Under the pieces are notes generated by a model. It did not search any database. It was not told the DNA's origin and saw only the letters and a list, made by a program, of their open reading frames with translations. From Thalassolituus sp034111725 (GTDB lineage: Bacteria > Pseudomonadota > Gammaproteobacteria > Pseudomonadales > Oceanobacteraceae): a DNA stretch of 51,798 bases. The translations under genes and the position numbers were made by a program. The stretch covers positions 1 to 51,798 of the forward strand of contig NZ_JAWUWR010000025.1 in the NCBI RefSeq assembly GCF_034111725.1. Reading direction: 5' to 3'. Positions 7,654 to 16,988 of this stretch are shown here, piece by piece. Every line of letters starts with the position of its first letter. Position 1 is the stretch's first letter.

Positions 7654-9117
7654 ATGCCAATCGATTGGAAGCAATATGAACTTCAGGAAAATTTCTTCGA
7701 CGAGCTAATCAGCAGCCCTGGCAATGCTCGCCAGCCTGCTAGACAGCTAGTCAATTACCTAAGTTCACTGTCAGAAGATGACATTAATTCGCGCAAAATT
7801 GCCGCCGACTCCACAATCAAAGATATGGGTGTTTCGTTCACTGTTTACACCGAAGGTGGGAACATTGACCGCGCCTGGCCTTTTGATATTGTGCCGCGCG
7901 TGATTTCTAAAACTCAATGGGACAAAACAGCGGCAGGCTTAAAGCAGCGCTTGAAAGCCCTGAATATGTTTATTGACGATCTTTACCATGATCAAAACAT
8001 TATTCGAGACGGCATTATTCCCGAGTTTATTCTCAAGCAATCAAAGAACTACCTTAAAGAGTGTGAGGGTGTGAGTCCGCGCTTCGGCGTTTGGGCGCAT
8101 ATTTGTGGCACCGATTTGGTACGCGATTCTGATGGTCAGTTTTATGTGCTGGAAGATAATTTACGGGTGCCATCGGGTGTGTCTTATATGCTAGAGAACC
8201 GCTCAATTATGAAGCGCGTTTTGCCTGAGGTGTTCGAGAAGGTCAATATCGCCCCTGTTGGTGATTATCCTGAGCATTTGTTCAATACTCTCGTAGCATT
8301 ATCGCCACGCGATATTGCCAAGCCTGTGATTGTGGTTCTTACGCCGGGGATTTATAACTCGGCTTATTTTGAGCACGCGTTTTTAGCTCAACGTATGGGT
8401 GCAGAGCTCGTTGAAGGTAGTGATCTCGTTGTTCAAGACGATGATTGCGTTTATATGAAGACCATTGCCGGTCTTGAGCGTGTAGATGTGATCTATCGCC
8501 GTATTGACGACTTGTTCTTAGATCCTGAGGTATTTGATCCGACATCGGTATTGGGCGTTGCTGGTTTAATGCGCGCTTGGAGCGCAGGTAATGTTGCGCT
8601 CGCTAATGCTCCTGGGGCAGGTGTTGCCGACGACAAAGTAGTGTATGCATTTGTGCCGGATATTATTCGTTACTACCTAAAAGAAGAGCCGTTAATACCT
8701 AACGTTGAAACCTTCTTATGTTATGACGATGAGCAGCGCGCCTATGTGCTTGATAACCTCGATAAGTTAGTTGTGAAGCCGGCTAACGAATCCGGCGGTT
8801 ACGGCATGTTGGTTGGGCCACATTCCACTAAGAAAGAGCGTGAAACATTCGCTGAACTTATTAAAGCGAATCCGCGCAATTACATTGCCCAGCCGACATT
8901 GGCGTTATCAACCGCGCCAACTTTGGTGGGTAAAAACAAATTAGAGCCACGTCATTTGGATTTGCGACCATTTATTCTGCAATCCAAAGATACCTATGTA
9001 ACAACCGGTGGTTTAACCCGCGTTGCTATGAAAAAAGGCTCCCTGGTGGTCAACTCCTCCCAAGGTGGTGGTAGTAAAGACACTTGGATCGTAGATACCA
9101 CAACGGGCAATCGCTAA
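7654..9117 (+). CDS. Circularly permuted ATP-grasp protein (type 2)
   Basis: 487 residues. Belongs to the circularly permuted ATP-grasp family long annotated as DUF404/DUF407, predicted to form amide or peptide bonds using ATP. Recognisable stretches are VSYMLENRS, VLTPGIYNSAYFEHAFLA, DVIYRRIDDLFLDPEVF, the nucleotide-binding VVKPANESGGYGMLVG and the end NSSQGGGSKDTWIVD. The next gene starts within its stop codon (TAATG), and the alpha-E and transglutaminase neighbours are its known partners. A paralogous ATP-grasp domain occurs in the gene at 13512-16040. Neither substrate nor product is known. Confidence 0.92.
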   Translation: MPIDWKQYELQENFFDELISSPGNARQPARQLVNYLSSLSEDDINSRKIAADSTIKDMGVSFTVYTEGGNIDRAWPFDIVPRVISKTQWDKTAAGLKQRLKALNMFIDDLYHDQNIIRDGIIPEFILKQSKNYLKECEGVSPRFGVWAHICGTDLVRDSDGQFYVLEDNLRVPSGVSYMLENRSIMKRVLPEVFEKVNIAPVGDYPEHLFNTLVALSPRDIAKPVIVVLTPGIYNSAYFEHAFLAQRMGAELVEGSDLVVQDDDCVYMKTIAGLERVDVIYRRIDDLFLDPEVFDPTSVLGVAGLMRAWSAGNVALANAPGAGVADDKVVYAFVPDIIRYYLKEEPLIPNVETFLCYDDEQRAYVLDNLDKLVVKPANESGGYGMLVGPHSTKKERETFAELIKANPRNYIAQPTLALSTAPTLVGKNKLEPRHLDLRPFILQSKDTYVTTGGLTRVAMKKGSLVVNSSQGGGSKDTWIVDTTTGNR

Positions 9118-10052
9118 TGCTATCTAAAGTTGCTGAACGAGTTTATTGGGCTGCTCGCTATATTGAGCGCGTAGAAAGTACTGCACGCTTGGTCAATATT
9201 TATGACCAGTTATTATTTGATATGCCGCGTCAGGTCAACTTCGGTTGGTACAACCTGATCGTGATTAATAGCTTGGAGCAAGATTTCAACGATCGTTACT
9301 CGGTGCGTGATGAGCGTAACGTGGTGAAGTTTTTATTGGGCGACGATACCAATCCTTGCTCAATTGTTAGCTCGCTACAAAGTATTCGCGAAAACATCCG
9401 TACCACGCGTGATGTTATTCCAGCGGAAGCTTGGGAGATGGTTAACGAGTTGACCCAGTTCGTACAAGAGAACCTGAACCAAGGCATCAATCGCAGTAAT
9501 CGCCATGAGTTTCTTGATCACGTGATTAAGGCCTGCCAGCAAATTGTCGGTCTTATGTTTGTGAACATGTCCCGTGATGAAGCTTGGGATATGTTAATGC
9601 TTGGTCAAAATATTGAACGCGCTGATATGACAACGCGTAACTTGGATGCCGCTATTGCAGCGATTTTACAAGTTGAGGACGATGAATTTGCGGTTAACTC
9701 CCGTCAGATTATTTGGGCTAACGTGTTGCGCTCACTTAACGCTGACCAACCGTTCCGTCGGGCGATGCGTTGCAGTATTAAGGGCGCGCCGGTTGTTCAT
9801 TTTTTACTGGCGGATGACCACTTTCCACGTGCCATTACTTATTGCTTGAACACCATTATTGCGTCTGCCAAAGCCTTGCCTAAATCTAAAGATGTTAAGC
9901 GTGAAGCGGATGCCCTTCACAAGGTCGTCATTGCCAGTACCAATAGTGAATCATATGGGTCGTCGTTTCGTGACGATTTGAACGAGCTGCAGATAGCGAT
10001 ACAAAATTTGCACCAGCTCATTGGCAGAACTTGGTTTCTGTCAGAACAGTAG
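9117..10052 (+). CDS. Alpha-E domain protein
   Basis: 311 residues, all-helical, of the alpha-E family (DUF403). It opens with the family signature MLSKVAERVYWAARYIERVE and carries DMLMLGQNIERADMTTRNLD. The ATG overlaps the TAA of the ATP-grasp gene, so translation is coupled; an in-frame upstream TTG (9084) lies inside that gene and is unlikely. In this class of clusters, alpha-E accompanies the permuted ATP-grasp protein, and here the same pair is also found fused at 13512-16040, direct evidence that the two act together. Biochemical activity is unknown. Confidence 0.93.
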   Translation: MLSKVAERVYWAARYIERVESTARLVNIYDQLLFDMPRQVNFGWYNLIVINSLEQDFNDRYSVRDERNVVKFLLGDDTNPCSIVSSLQSIRENIRTTRDVIPAEAWEMVNELTQFVQENLNQGINRSNRHEFLDHVIKACQQIVGLMFVNMSRDEAWDMLMLGQNIERADMTTRNLDAAIAAILQVEDDEFAVNSRQIIWANVLRSLNADQPFRRAMRCSIKGAPVVHFLLADDHFPRAITYCLNTIIASAKALPKSKDVKREADALHKVVIASTNSESYGSSFRDDLNELQIAIQNLHQLIGRTWFLSEQ

Positions 10053-10076
10053 ATACCCGCCGGGGCAGGAAACACC

Positions 10077-13000
10077 ATGACCATTACCGTTGCTTTGCAG
10101 CATAAGACGTATTACGACTTTGATCGCCCAGTGAATTTGTCTGCGCATGTCGTGCGTTTACGTCCAGCACCGCACTGCCGCACGCCAATAAAAAGCTATA
10201 GTTTAAAAGTAGAGCCAGAGCATTTCATTAACTGGCAACAGGATGCTTACGGCAACTTCTTAGCGCGTTTAGTTTTTCCCGAAAAAACCAAACGATTAGC
10301 GATTGAAGTCGAGGTTATCGCGGATATGACCGTGATTAATCCGTTTGATTTCTTTATTGAAGAGTATGCTGAAGAGTTTCCATTCGCCTACGACAAGCAG
10401 CTGCGTAAAGAGTTAAAAGCGTATTTGCATTGTGAAGAGCAAGGTCCGCTGTTCAAAAAAATGGTTGAAAGCATCACTAAAGATAAGATGCGCACCATTG
10501 ATTATTTAGTGACAGTGAATCAGAAAATCCAAAGCGCGCTTGAATACGGCGTACGCATGGAGCCGGGCGTACAGTCACCCGAAGAAAGCTTAGAGCTGGC
10601 CAAAGGTTCGTGCCGTGATTCGGCATGGCTTATGGTGCAAGTATTGCGTCATTTAGGTTTGGCAGCACGTTTTGCTTCTGGCTACTTGGTTCAATTAACG
10701 TCGGATGAGAAATCACTTGATGGTCCGTCAGGTCCAGAAGAAGATTTCACCGATTTGCACGCTTGGTGTGAAGTGTTTTTACCTGGCGCTGGCTGGGTGG
10801 GCATGGATCCAACATCCGGTTTGTTTGCTGGAGAAGGTCATATTCCTTTGGCGTGCACGCCAGATCCTGTGTCTGCAGCCCCCATCAATGGTGCTACCGA
10901 TAAGTGTAAGGTGACCTTTAGCTATACCAACGAAGTGACGCGTATCCATGAAGACCCGCGCGTGACTAAGCCGTATTCGGATGCCGAATGGGCGGACGTA
11001 TTAGCACTTGGTGACAAGGTCGATGACCTTCTCGAAACCAATGATGTGCGCTTAACCATGGGTGGTGAGCCGACCTTCGTATCGATTGACGATATGGAGT
11101 CAGCACAATGGAATACGGCCGCTCTAGGTAAAGATAAGCTAGCACTAGCGAAGACGCTATTACTGCGTTTGCGCGATCATTTTGCCCCACAAGGCCTGCT
11201 GCATTACGGCCAAGGTAAGTGGTATCCGGGTGAAGAAGTACCGCGCTGGGCATTGGGCTTATTCTGGCGCACCGACGGCGAGCCAATGTGGCGCCGACCT
11301 GAGTTGCTAGCGCGTGTCGATAAAGATTACGGCCATACCGAGAAAGATGCGGCTAAGTTCATAGAGAAGCTGGCCAAGCGTTTGCGACTTGATGGCGAAT
11401 GTATTCAAGCAGCCTATGAAGACGGTTTGCATTATCTGTTGGCGGAACAAAATCTACCGGTTGATTTCGAACTCAGTATTGCCAATGCGAAGGACGATCT
11501 AGAGCGTCGTCGTTTGGCTCGCGTGTTGGATAAAGGTTTGGACACTCCAAGTGGTTACGTACTGCCAATAGACTGGGATATGTACTCAGAAGGCTGGCGT
11601 TCTAGCCCGTGGGAATTCCGTCGTGGTCGATTAACCCTGATCCCTGGTGATTCGCCAATGGGATTGCGTTTGCCGTTGGGTAGCTTACCGCCGCCAACGG
11701 AAGAACAGCTTATTCAAGAAGCCGATGCGATGCGCGATCTTGCTCCTCTAGCGAGTCGTGATCAGATCATTCAGGCTTCTGCAAAAGGCCAAGTCGAAGC
11801 TAAGCAAGCGACACCTAAGCATAGCGAGCAGCCGAATCCAGCTGACGATAAAACACCCGCTAAAGATCGCTGGAAAAATCTGGTGCGTACCGCTGTGTGT
11901 GTTGAGCCTCGCGAAGGTAAATTGCACATTTTCTTACCGCCTATGCCATATCTTGAAAGTTACATTCAGATCATGGCCTTGATTGAAGAAACCGCTGCTG
12001 AATTAAATACACCAGTGATTATTGAAGGTTATGAACCGCCTCGTGATCCGCGTTTGCAAAAGCTGCTGGTCACACCCGATCCGGGTGTAATTGAAGTGAA
12101 TATTCATCCTGCGAGCAACTGGCGTGAGATGGTTAGTAATATGACTGAGCTGTACGAAGCAGCGCGTCAAACGCGTTTGTGCGCGGAAAAGTTCATGCTT
12201 GATGGTCGCCATACTGGTACGGGTGGTGGTAACCACATTACGCTCGGTGGTAAAACGCCTGCGGATAGCCCTATGTTGCGTCGTCCAGATTTGCTACGCA
12301 GCTTTGTTACCTATTGGCAGAACCATCCATCGTTGTCGTATCTGTTCTCTGGTGCCTTTATTGGCCCAACCAGTCAGGCGCCGCGTGTCGATGAAGGCCG
12401 CGACGAGAATTTGTACGAACTTGAGATTGCCTTTGCGCAAATCCCAGAAGGCGAAGTACCGCAGCCTTGGTTGATTGATCGTCTGATGCGTAACCTCTTG
12501 ATCGATTTGACCGGTAACACTCACCGTGCAGAATTTTGTATCGATAAGTTGTTTGCGCCGGGTAGTCCAGCTGGGCGCCTGGGTCTGCTTGAATTCCGTG
12601 GTTTCGAAATGCCGCCACATGGCCGCATGGCATTGGTTCAAGCTTTATTGATTCGTGCTCTGGTCATTCGCTTCTGGAAAAATCCGTATAAGCAAAAACT
12701 AGAGCGCTGGGGCACGCGTTTGCATGATCAGTTCATGTTGCCGCACTTTATTTGGGAAGACGTCAGTGAAGTCGCCAAAGACTTGCAAGCTCATGGTCTC
12801 GATTTTAAGGCTGAGTGGCTATTGCCATTCCGTGAATTCCGCTTCCCGCATTACGGCACATCGACGCTGGGCGATATCCAGCTAGAGCTGTGCTGGGCGG
12901 TTGAGCCGTGGCATGTACTGGGTGAAGAAGTCTCAAGCTTTGGTACTGCCCGCTATGTGGATTCGTCGGTAGAACGCGTGCAGGTGAAAGTCACTGGCAT

Positions 13001-13454
13001 GATAGGTAGTCGTTACATTTTGGCCTGCAATGGTCGCCGTGTACCGCTGCGTTCAACTGGTCGCAATGGCGAATTCGTGGCGGGTGTTCGTTATAAAGCA
13101 TGGGCGCCGCCATCGTCATTGCATCCAACAATTGGCGCGCAAGCTCCGTTGGTCTTTGACTTGATCGATACATGGAATGGCCGCTCAGTGGGTGGTTGTG
13201 AATATCACGTTACCCACCCAGGTGGTCGTAGCTACGATACATTCCCTATTAATGCCAATGAGGCCGAATCGCGCCGAGTGAATCGCTTTGCTGAAATGAA
13301 CCATACGCAGGGGGCTTATTCTCCGCGTCCGGACGTTGATGCCTTGCGTCAGTTCTTCCCGAAAACCGATCCTCGTCCGATGGCGCCACCGCCTGAAGAG
13401 TCAACGGACGAATATCCACTGACTCTTGATCTACGGACGCCAATGGGAAGCTGA
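10077..13454 (+). CDS. Transglutaminase-like / DUF2126 fusion protein
   Basis: 1125 residues, cytoplasmic (no signal peptide). An N-terminal bacterial transglutaminase beta region (1-85) precedes a transglutaminase-like core with the triad Cys179 (KGSCRDSAW), His228 (LHAWCEVF) and Asp244 (GMDPTSG). After a linker, the large C-terminal DUF2126 region (about 300-1100) includes LTMGGEPTFVSIDD and HTGTGGGNHITLGG. DUF2126 has been proposed to be a glutamine-synthetase-like amidoligase. The polypeptide may therefore both cut or transfer and form amide bonds. It has CAGGA before the ATG and follows alpha-E by 24 bases in the same operon. The substrate is unknown. Confidence 0.92.
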   Translation: MTITVALQHKTYYDFDRPVNLSAHVVRLRPAPHCRTPIKSYSLKVEPEHFINWQQDAYGNFLARLVFPEKTKRLAIEVEVIADMTVINPFDFFIEEYAEEFPFAYDKQLRKELKAYLHCEEQGPLFKKMVESITKDKMRTIDYLVTVNQKIQSALEYGVRMEPGVQSPEESLELAKGSCRDSAWLMVQVLRHLGLAARFASGYLVQLTSDEKSLDGPSGPEEDFTDLHAWCEVFLPGAGWVGMDPTSGLFAGEGHIPLACTPDPVSAAPINGATDKCKVTFSYTNEVTRIHEDPRVTKPYSDAEWADVLALGDKVDDLLETNDVRLTMGGEPTFVSIDDMESAQWNTAALGKDKLALAKTLLLRLRDHFAPQGLLHYGQGKWYPGEEVPRWALGLFWRTDGEPMWRRPELLARVDKDYGHTEKDAAKFIEKLAKRLRLDGECIQAAYEDGLHYLLAEQNLPVDFELSIANAKDDLERRRLARVLDKGLDTPSGYVLPIDWDMYSEGWRSSPWEFRRGRLTLIPGDSPMGLRLPLGSLPPPTEEQLIQEADAMRDLAPLASRDQIIQASAKGQVEAKQATPKHSEQPNPADDKTPAKDRWKNLVRTAVCVEPREGKLHIFLPPMPYLESYIQIMALIEETAAELNTPVIIEGYEPPRDPRLQKLLVTPDPGVIEVNIHPASNWREMVSNMTELYEAARQTRLCAEKFMLDGRHTGTGGGNHITLGGKTPADSPMLRRPDLLRSFVTYWQNHPSLSYLFSGAFIGPTSQAPRVDEGRDENLYELEIAFAQIPEGEVPQPWLIDRLMRNLLIDLTGNTHRAEFCIDKLFAPGSPAGRLGLLEFRGFEMPPHGRMALVQALLIRALVIRFWKNPYKQKLERWGTRLHDQFMLPHFIWEDVSEVAKDLQAHGLDFKAEWLLPFREFRFPHYGTSTLGDIQLELCWAVEPWHVLGEEVSSFGTARYVDSSVERVQVKVTGMIGSRYILACNGRRVPLRSTGRNGEFVAGVRYKAWAPPSSLHPTIGAQAPLVFDLIDTWNGRSVGGCEYHVTHPGGRSYDTFPINANEAESRRVNRFAEMNHTQGAYSPRPDVDALRQFFPKTDPRPMAPPPEESTDEYPLTLDLRTPMGS

Positions 13455-13478
13455 GAATGTTGGCTAGTTCTGACATAA

Positions 13479-13501
13479 TGCAGATAACTTATTTATCTGC
13501 A
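13479..13501 (+). promoter_or_regulatory. Perfect inverted repeat between the two halves of the ATP-grasp cluster
   Basis: TGCAGATAA and TTATCTGCA form a perfect 9-bp dyad around a 5-base centre (CTTAT), 10 bases before the ATG of the ATP-grasp/alpha-E fusion gene. There is no T-run, so a terminator is unlikely. It could be an operator or a leader hairpin near the ribosome-binding site, setting expression of the second half separately from the first. The structure is seen; the role is inferred. Confidence 0.5.
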
Positions 13502-13511
13502 GGCTTTCCTC

Positions 13512-16040
13512 ATGTCCATTGATCCGGCTGTTATCTTGCCCGCCGGGCTGTCTTACCCACCTGTCGCCGGAAACGGCGATGAGGTGCGTGACAATGAGGG
13601 TCATATTCTCCCGCATTGGTCATATCTTTTAGAAAGTATCGCAGAGCTTGGCCCTGAAGCCTTTAGCGAGCGCCAAGCGAAAGCATTGCGTATTCTGCGC
13701 GATGATGGTGCTACCTATAATATATACAGCGACGCTAAATCCCCTTCCCGCATTTGGAATCTAGATCTTGTTCCCAATATCATTAGTAGTGATGAATGGG
13801 GGGCGGTAGAAGCTGGCTTACAAGAACGTGGCGAGTTATTTAATTTATTGCTTCGTGATATTTATGGCCCGGGTAAGCTGCTACGCCAAGGTATCATTCC
13901 AGCTGAAGCTTTGTTTAGCCATCGTGGTTTTTTACGTGCTTGTCATGGCATAACCGTTCCGGGCGAGCATGAACTTATTTTGCATGGCGTTGACCTAATT
14001 CGCGATGACGATGGCAAGATGCTGGTCATTGGTGATCGCACACAGTCGCCAAGTGGCGCTGGTTATGCGTTGGAAAATCGTACTGTTATGTCGCGGGTAT
14101 TTCCGAGTTTATTCCGTGACAGCCACGTCCACCGTTTAGCTGCTTTCTTTCAGCAGCTGCGTAATAAACTTATCAGTTTGTCGCCACACAGCAGCCGCTC
14201 GCGCATTGCTGTGCTCACCCCAGGCCCTCGTAACGAAACTTATTTCGAGCACGCATATCTAGCGAACTATCTCGGTTTCTATTTGGTTCAAAGCGACGAC
14301 CTTGTTGTACGCAATGGCTTCTTATGGATGAAGTCCCTTGATGGTTTAAACCGCGTTGACGTATTACTGCGTCGCGTTGACGATTGGTATTGTGATCCGG
14401 TCGAGTTGCGCAGCGATTCACGCTTAGGTGTTGCCGGTTTATTAGAAGCCGTGCGTGCAGGTAATCTTATTGTTGCAAATCCGCTAGGTTCTGGCGTACT
14501 AGAAAATCCGGTATTTTTGCGCTATTTACCCGACATTTCCAAAGCCTTACTTGGACGCGAGTTGCGTCTACCTTCGGTTCAAACGCATTGGTGTGGAGAG
14601 CCTGAAGATCTCGCTTATGTGCTCGAACATTTACCTGAATTAGTTATCAAACCGATTTATCGTACGAGTGGCATAAGCAGTTCGGCAGGCGCATTACTAA
14701 CCCAGGCTGAACTAGTTGAGTTGCGTTTACGCATTTTGGCGAATCCTGCTCAGTACGTTGCCCAGCCTGTGATGGCGGCTAGCTATTTACCTAGTTTCCA
14801 AGACAACCAGTTATTACCTCGCCCTGCTATTTTGCGCAGTTTCGCGGTCGCTAGTAATAATTCGTACAGTATTATGCCCGGTGGTTTAACCCGAGTGGGT
14901 GGCACTGAGAGCGAATTTATTATTTCTAGTCAAAGTGGAGCGAACAGTAAAGATACTTGGGTTGTTGCTTCTGAGCCTGAGCGTTTACTCGAAAGTAATT
15001 CGCGCGGCGACGATCTGCAAATTCGCGAAGCCGAAAATATTAACTTGCCAAGCCGCGTGCTTGAAAATTTATATTGGATGGGGCGTTATGCTGAGCGTGC
15101 CGAAGCGTCGCTGCGTATTTTACGCACCACTTTTATGCTGCTTAATGGTGAAGAGCCATTAACACCTCGTCTGCGCCAGAAATTTCGTGCGGCGGTGGCT
15201 AAAGTCACCACAACGGTATTGGTTGGTGATTTAATCAGCGATCAGGATTTAGTGCGACAGTTGCAGGATGGCGCTGTACTCAGCAGCATTGCCAATAATC
15301 TTAACTCCATGCTGTTCTGTGCTGATGAAACAAAAGAATTATTATCGTCCGATACGTATCGGGTTATTAACGATATTCGTGATGCGTTAGCCGATTTAAA
15401 TAGCACTTTCACGGTTGCGCGTTTGTCGGCTCCGGAGGAAGCACTCGATCCTTTAGTAACCGCATTGATGGCGCTATCGGGTTTAAATCATGAAAGTATG
15501 ATTCGTGGTTTCGGTTGGCGCTTCATGGAATTAGGTCGTCGCTTAGAGCGAGCAACGCAAAGCAGCGCCCTAATGAATTGCTTGTTATCAACTGTGTTGC
15601 CTGAGCCAGAACAGTCTCGCGTTAACGAAGCATTGCTATTAACTCTCGAAGGTTTAATTAGTTATCGTCGTCGTTATGGTGCCCGAACTGCAATTCAAAC
15701 CAGTTTAGATTTAGTGCTACTGGATGGCGATAACCCGCGTTCTATTATTTATCAGCTAACTCAAATGTTAGCTCATGTACGTAAATTGCCGAACTCAAAA
15801 GGTTATTTACACGAGCTACCACCGGCGGAACGCATCATGGTAGAAGGCAGTGCGCTTGTGCGACTGTCGTCATTAAATGATATGTGTGCTGATGTCGATG
15901 GTACGCGTTTACAACTTAAAAATGTCCTTACGGAATTAGAAGCCTTGTTACTGCGAGCCAGTGATATGATTACCGATCGCTACTTTGATCACCGTGAACA
16001 ATCTCAGCAGTTGGTCAGTAGTCAGTGGGAGGGTGTGTAA
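13512..16040 (+). CDS. Circularly permuted ATP-grasp fused to alpha-E domain
   Basis: 842 residues. The N-terminal about 490 residues repeat the ATP-grasp pattern of the gene at 7654 (GAGYALENRTVMSRVFP, VLTPGPRNETYFEHAYLA, DVLLRRVDDWYCDPVE, SGANSKDTWVV). From about residue 510 an alpha-E domain follows (LPSRVLENLYWMGRYAERAE). It is thus a fused paralogue of the two separate genes at 7654-10052. The ATP-grasp glycine-rich KPANESGGYG of the first copy is changed here to KPIYRTSGISSSAG, so ATP binding or catalysis may differ. The next gene begins in its stop codon (TAATG). Confidence 0.93.
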   Translation: MSIDPAVILPAGLSYPPVAGNGDEVRDNEGHILPHWSYLLESIAELGPEAFSERQAKALRILRDDGATYNIYSDAKSPSRIWNLDLVPNIISSDEWGAVEAGLQERGELFNLLLRDIYGPGKLLRQGIIPAEALFSHRGFLRACHGITVPGEHELILHGVDLIRDDDGKMLVIGDRTQSPSGAGYALENRTVMSRVFPSLFRDSHVHRLAAFFQQLRNKLISLSPHSSRSRIAVLTPGPRNETYFEHAYLANYLGFYLVQSDDLVVRNGFLWMKSLDGLNRVDVLLRRVDDWYCDPVELRSDSRLGVAGLLEAVRAGNLIVANPLGSGVLENPVFLRYLPDISKALLGRELRLPSVQTHWCGEPEDLAYVLEHLPELVIKPIYRTSGISSSAGALLTQAELVELRLRILANPAQYVAQPVMAASYLPSFQDNQLLPRPAILRSFAVASNNSYSIMPGGLTRVGGTESEFIISSQSGANSKDTWVVASEPERLLESNSRGDDLQIREAENINLPSRVLENLYWMGRYAERAEASLRILRTTFMLLNGEEPLTPRLRQKFRAAVAKVTTTVLVGDLISDQDLVRQLQDGAVLSSIANNLNSMLFCADETKELLSSDTYRVINDIRDALADLNSTFTVARLSAPEEALDPLVTALMALSGLNHESMIRGFGWRFMELGRRLERATQSSALMNCLLSTVLPEPEQSRVNEALLLTLEGLISYRRRYGARTAIQTSLDLVLLDGDNPRSIIYQLTQMLAHVRKLPNSKGYLHELPPAERIMVEGSALVRLSSLNDMCADVDGTRLQLKNVLTELEALLLRASDMITDRYFDHREQSQQLVSSQWEGV

Positions 16041-16918
16041 TGCGCTATCGTATTCGTCACATTACTGAATATCGTTACGCCAATCGGGTCTCGCATTGCT
16101 ATAACTTAGCGCACATGATTCCACGCAGCACACGTCGTCAAACCTGCATAAACAGTCGCATTGATGTGTCTCCGACAGTAGCGCAAGGAACACGCCGTAC
16201 CGATTATTTTGGTAACAGTGCCTACCACTTTGAAATTCAAAAACCTCATCGCGAATTAGTGATTACTTCTAGCTGTGAAGTTGAAACGGGTTCGCAAATT
16301 GGCGATGCAAATTTGGATATTGGTCGTACTTGCGGAGAGGCGCGTAAACAGATGGCGCGTGCGCGTTCTGAGGACGTAATCCTTGCCCGTGAATATCAAT
16401 TAGAGTCGTCAATGATTCGTGCAGATGATCAATTGCGCGACTTTGCTAAAGACTTATTTAGTGACGAGCGCCCATTACTAACGGCCGTGTCTGATTTAAC
16501 TCAGCGTATCTTTGAAGAGTTTTCTTACTCTCCCGCAGCGACAACTATTGCAACGCCAATTGCAGAAGTAATGGCCAGTCGCAAGGGCGTTTGCCAAGAC
16601 TTCGCTCACTTACAAATCGGTTGTTTGCGCGCGATGGGCTTTGCCGCTAAATATGTCTCAGGTTATTTAGAAACCTTGCCGCCTCCCGGACAAGAGAAAA
16701 TGGTCGGTGCAGACGCGACACACGCGTGGCTTTCTATTTATTCGCCGGGCGAGGGTTGGTTCGAATTTGATCCAACTAACAATACCATGGCGGGTGAACA
16801 GCACATTATTACCGCATGGGGGCGAGACTTTTATGATGTTACGCCGTTGCGCGGCGTGATTTTCGGCGGTGGTAGTGATCCTGCGATGACAGTTTCCGTA
16901 GATGTAACACGGATTTGA
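16040..16918 (+). CDS. Transglutaminase-like cysteine protease/transferase
   Basis: 292 residues, no signal peptide. The N-terminal beta domain (MRYRIRHITEYRYANRVSHC) is the bacterial transglutaminase N-terminal region, and the core has the triad Cys185 (KGVCQDFAH), His228 (THAWLSIY) and Asp244 (FDPTNN). The ATG overlaps the preceding TAA, with a GGGAGGG purine stretch just upstream. This is the standalone counterpart of the N-terminal part of the 1125-residue protein. It ends the five-gene cluster ahead of a strong terminator. Such proteins act as thiol peptidases or acyl transferases on peptide substrates; the target is unknown. Confidence 0.93.
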   Translation: MRYRIRHITEYRYANRVSHCYNLAHMIPRSTRRQTCINSRIDVSPTVAQGTRRTDYFGNSAYHFEIQKPHRELVITSSCEVETGSQIGDANLDIGRTCGEARKQMARARSEDVILAREYQLESSMIRADDQLRDFAKDLFSDERPLLTAVSDLTQRIFEEFSYSPAATTIATPIAEVMASRKGVCQDFAHLQIGCLRAMGFAAKYVSGYLETLPPPGQEKMVGADATHAWLSIYSPGEGWFEFDPTNNTMAGEQHIITAWGRDFYDVTPLRGVIFGGGSDPAMTVSVDVTRI

Positions 16919-16937
16919 TTTGTGTTAATTGCATGAA

Positions 16938-16967
16938 ATAAAAAACCCGCATAAGCGGGTTTTTTTA
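16938..16967. terminator. Bidirectional terminator between the ATP-grasp cluster and a barrel gene
   Basis: AAAAACCCGC and GCGGGTTTTT form a 10-bp stem with an ATAA loop. A T-run follows on the plus strand and the A-run on the other side serves the minus strand. It sits between convergent genes. Confidence 0.9.
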
Positions 16968-16988
16968 TGGATAAAAATTTACTAATTT

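Noticed and set aside
12294..12641. 115-codon minus-strand open frame inside the transglutaminase-DUF2126 gene
   Set aside because: Antisense to a well-supported coding region, with several overlapping competitors and no motif.
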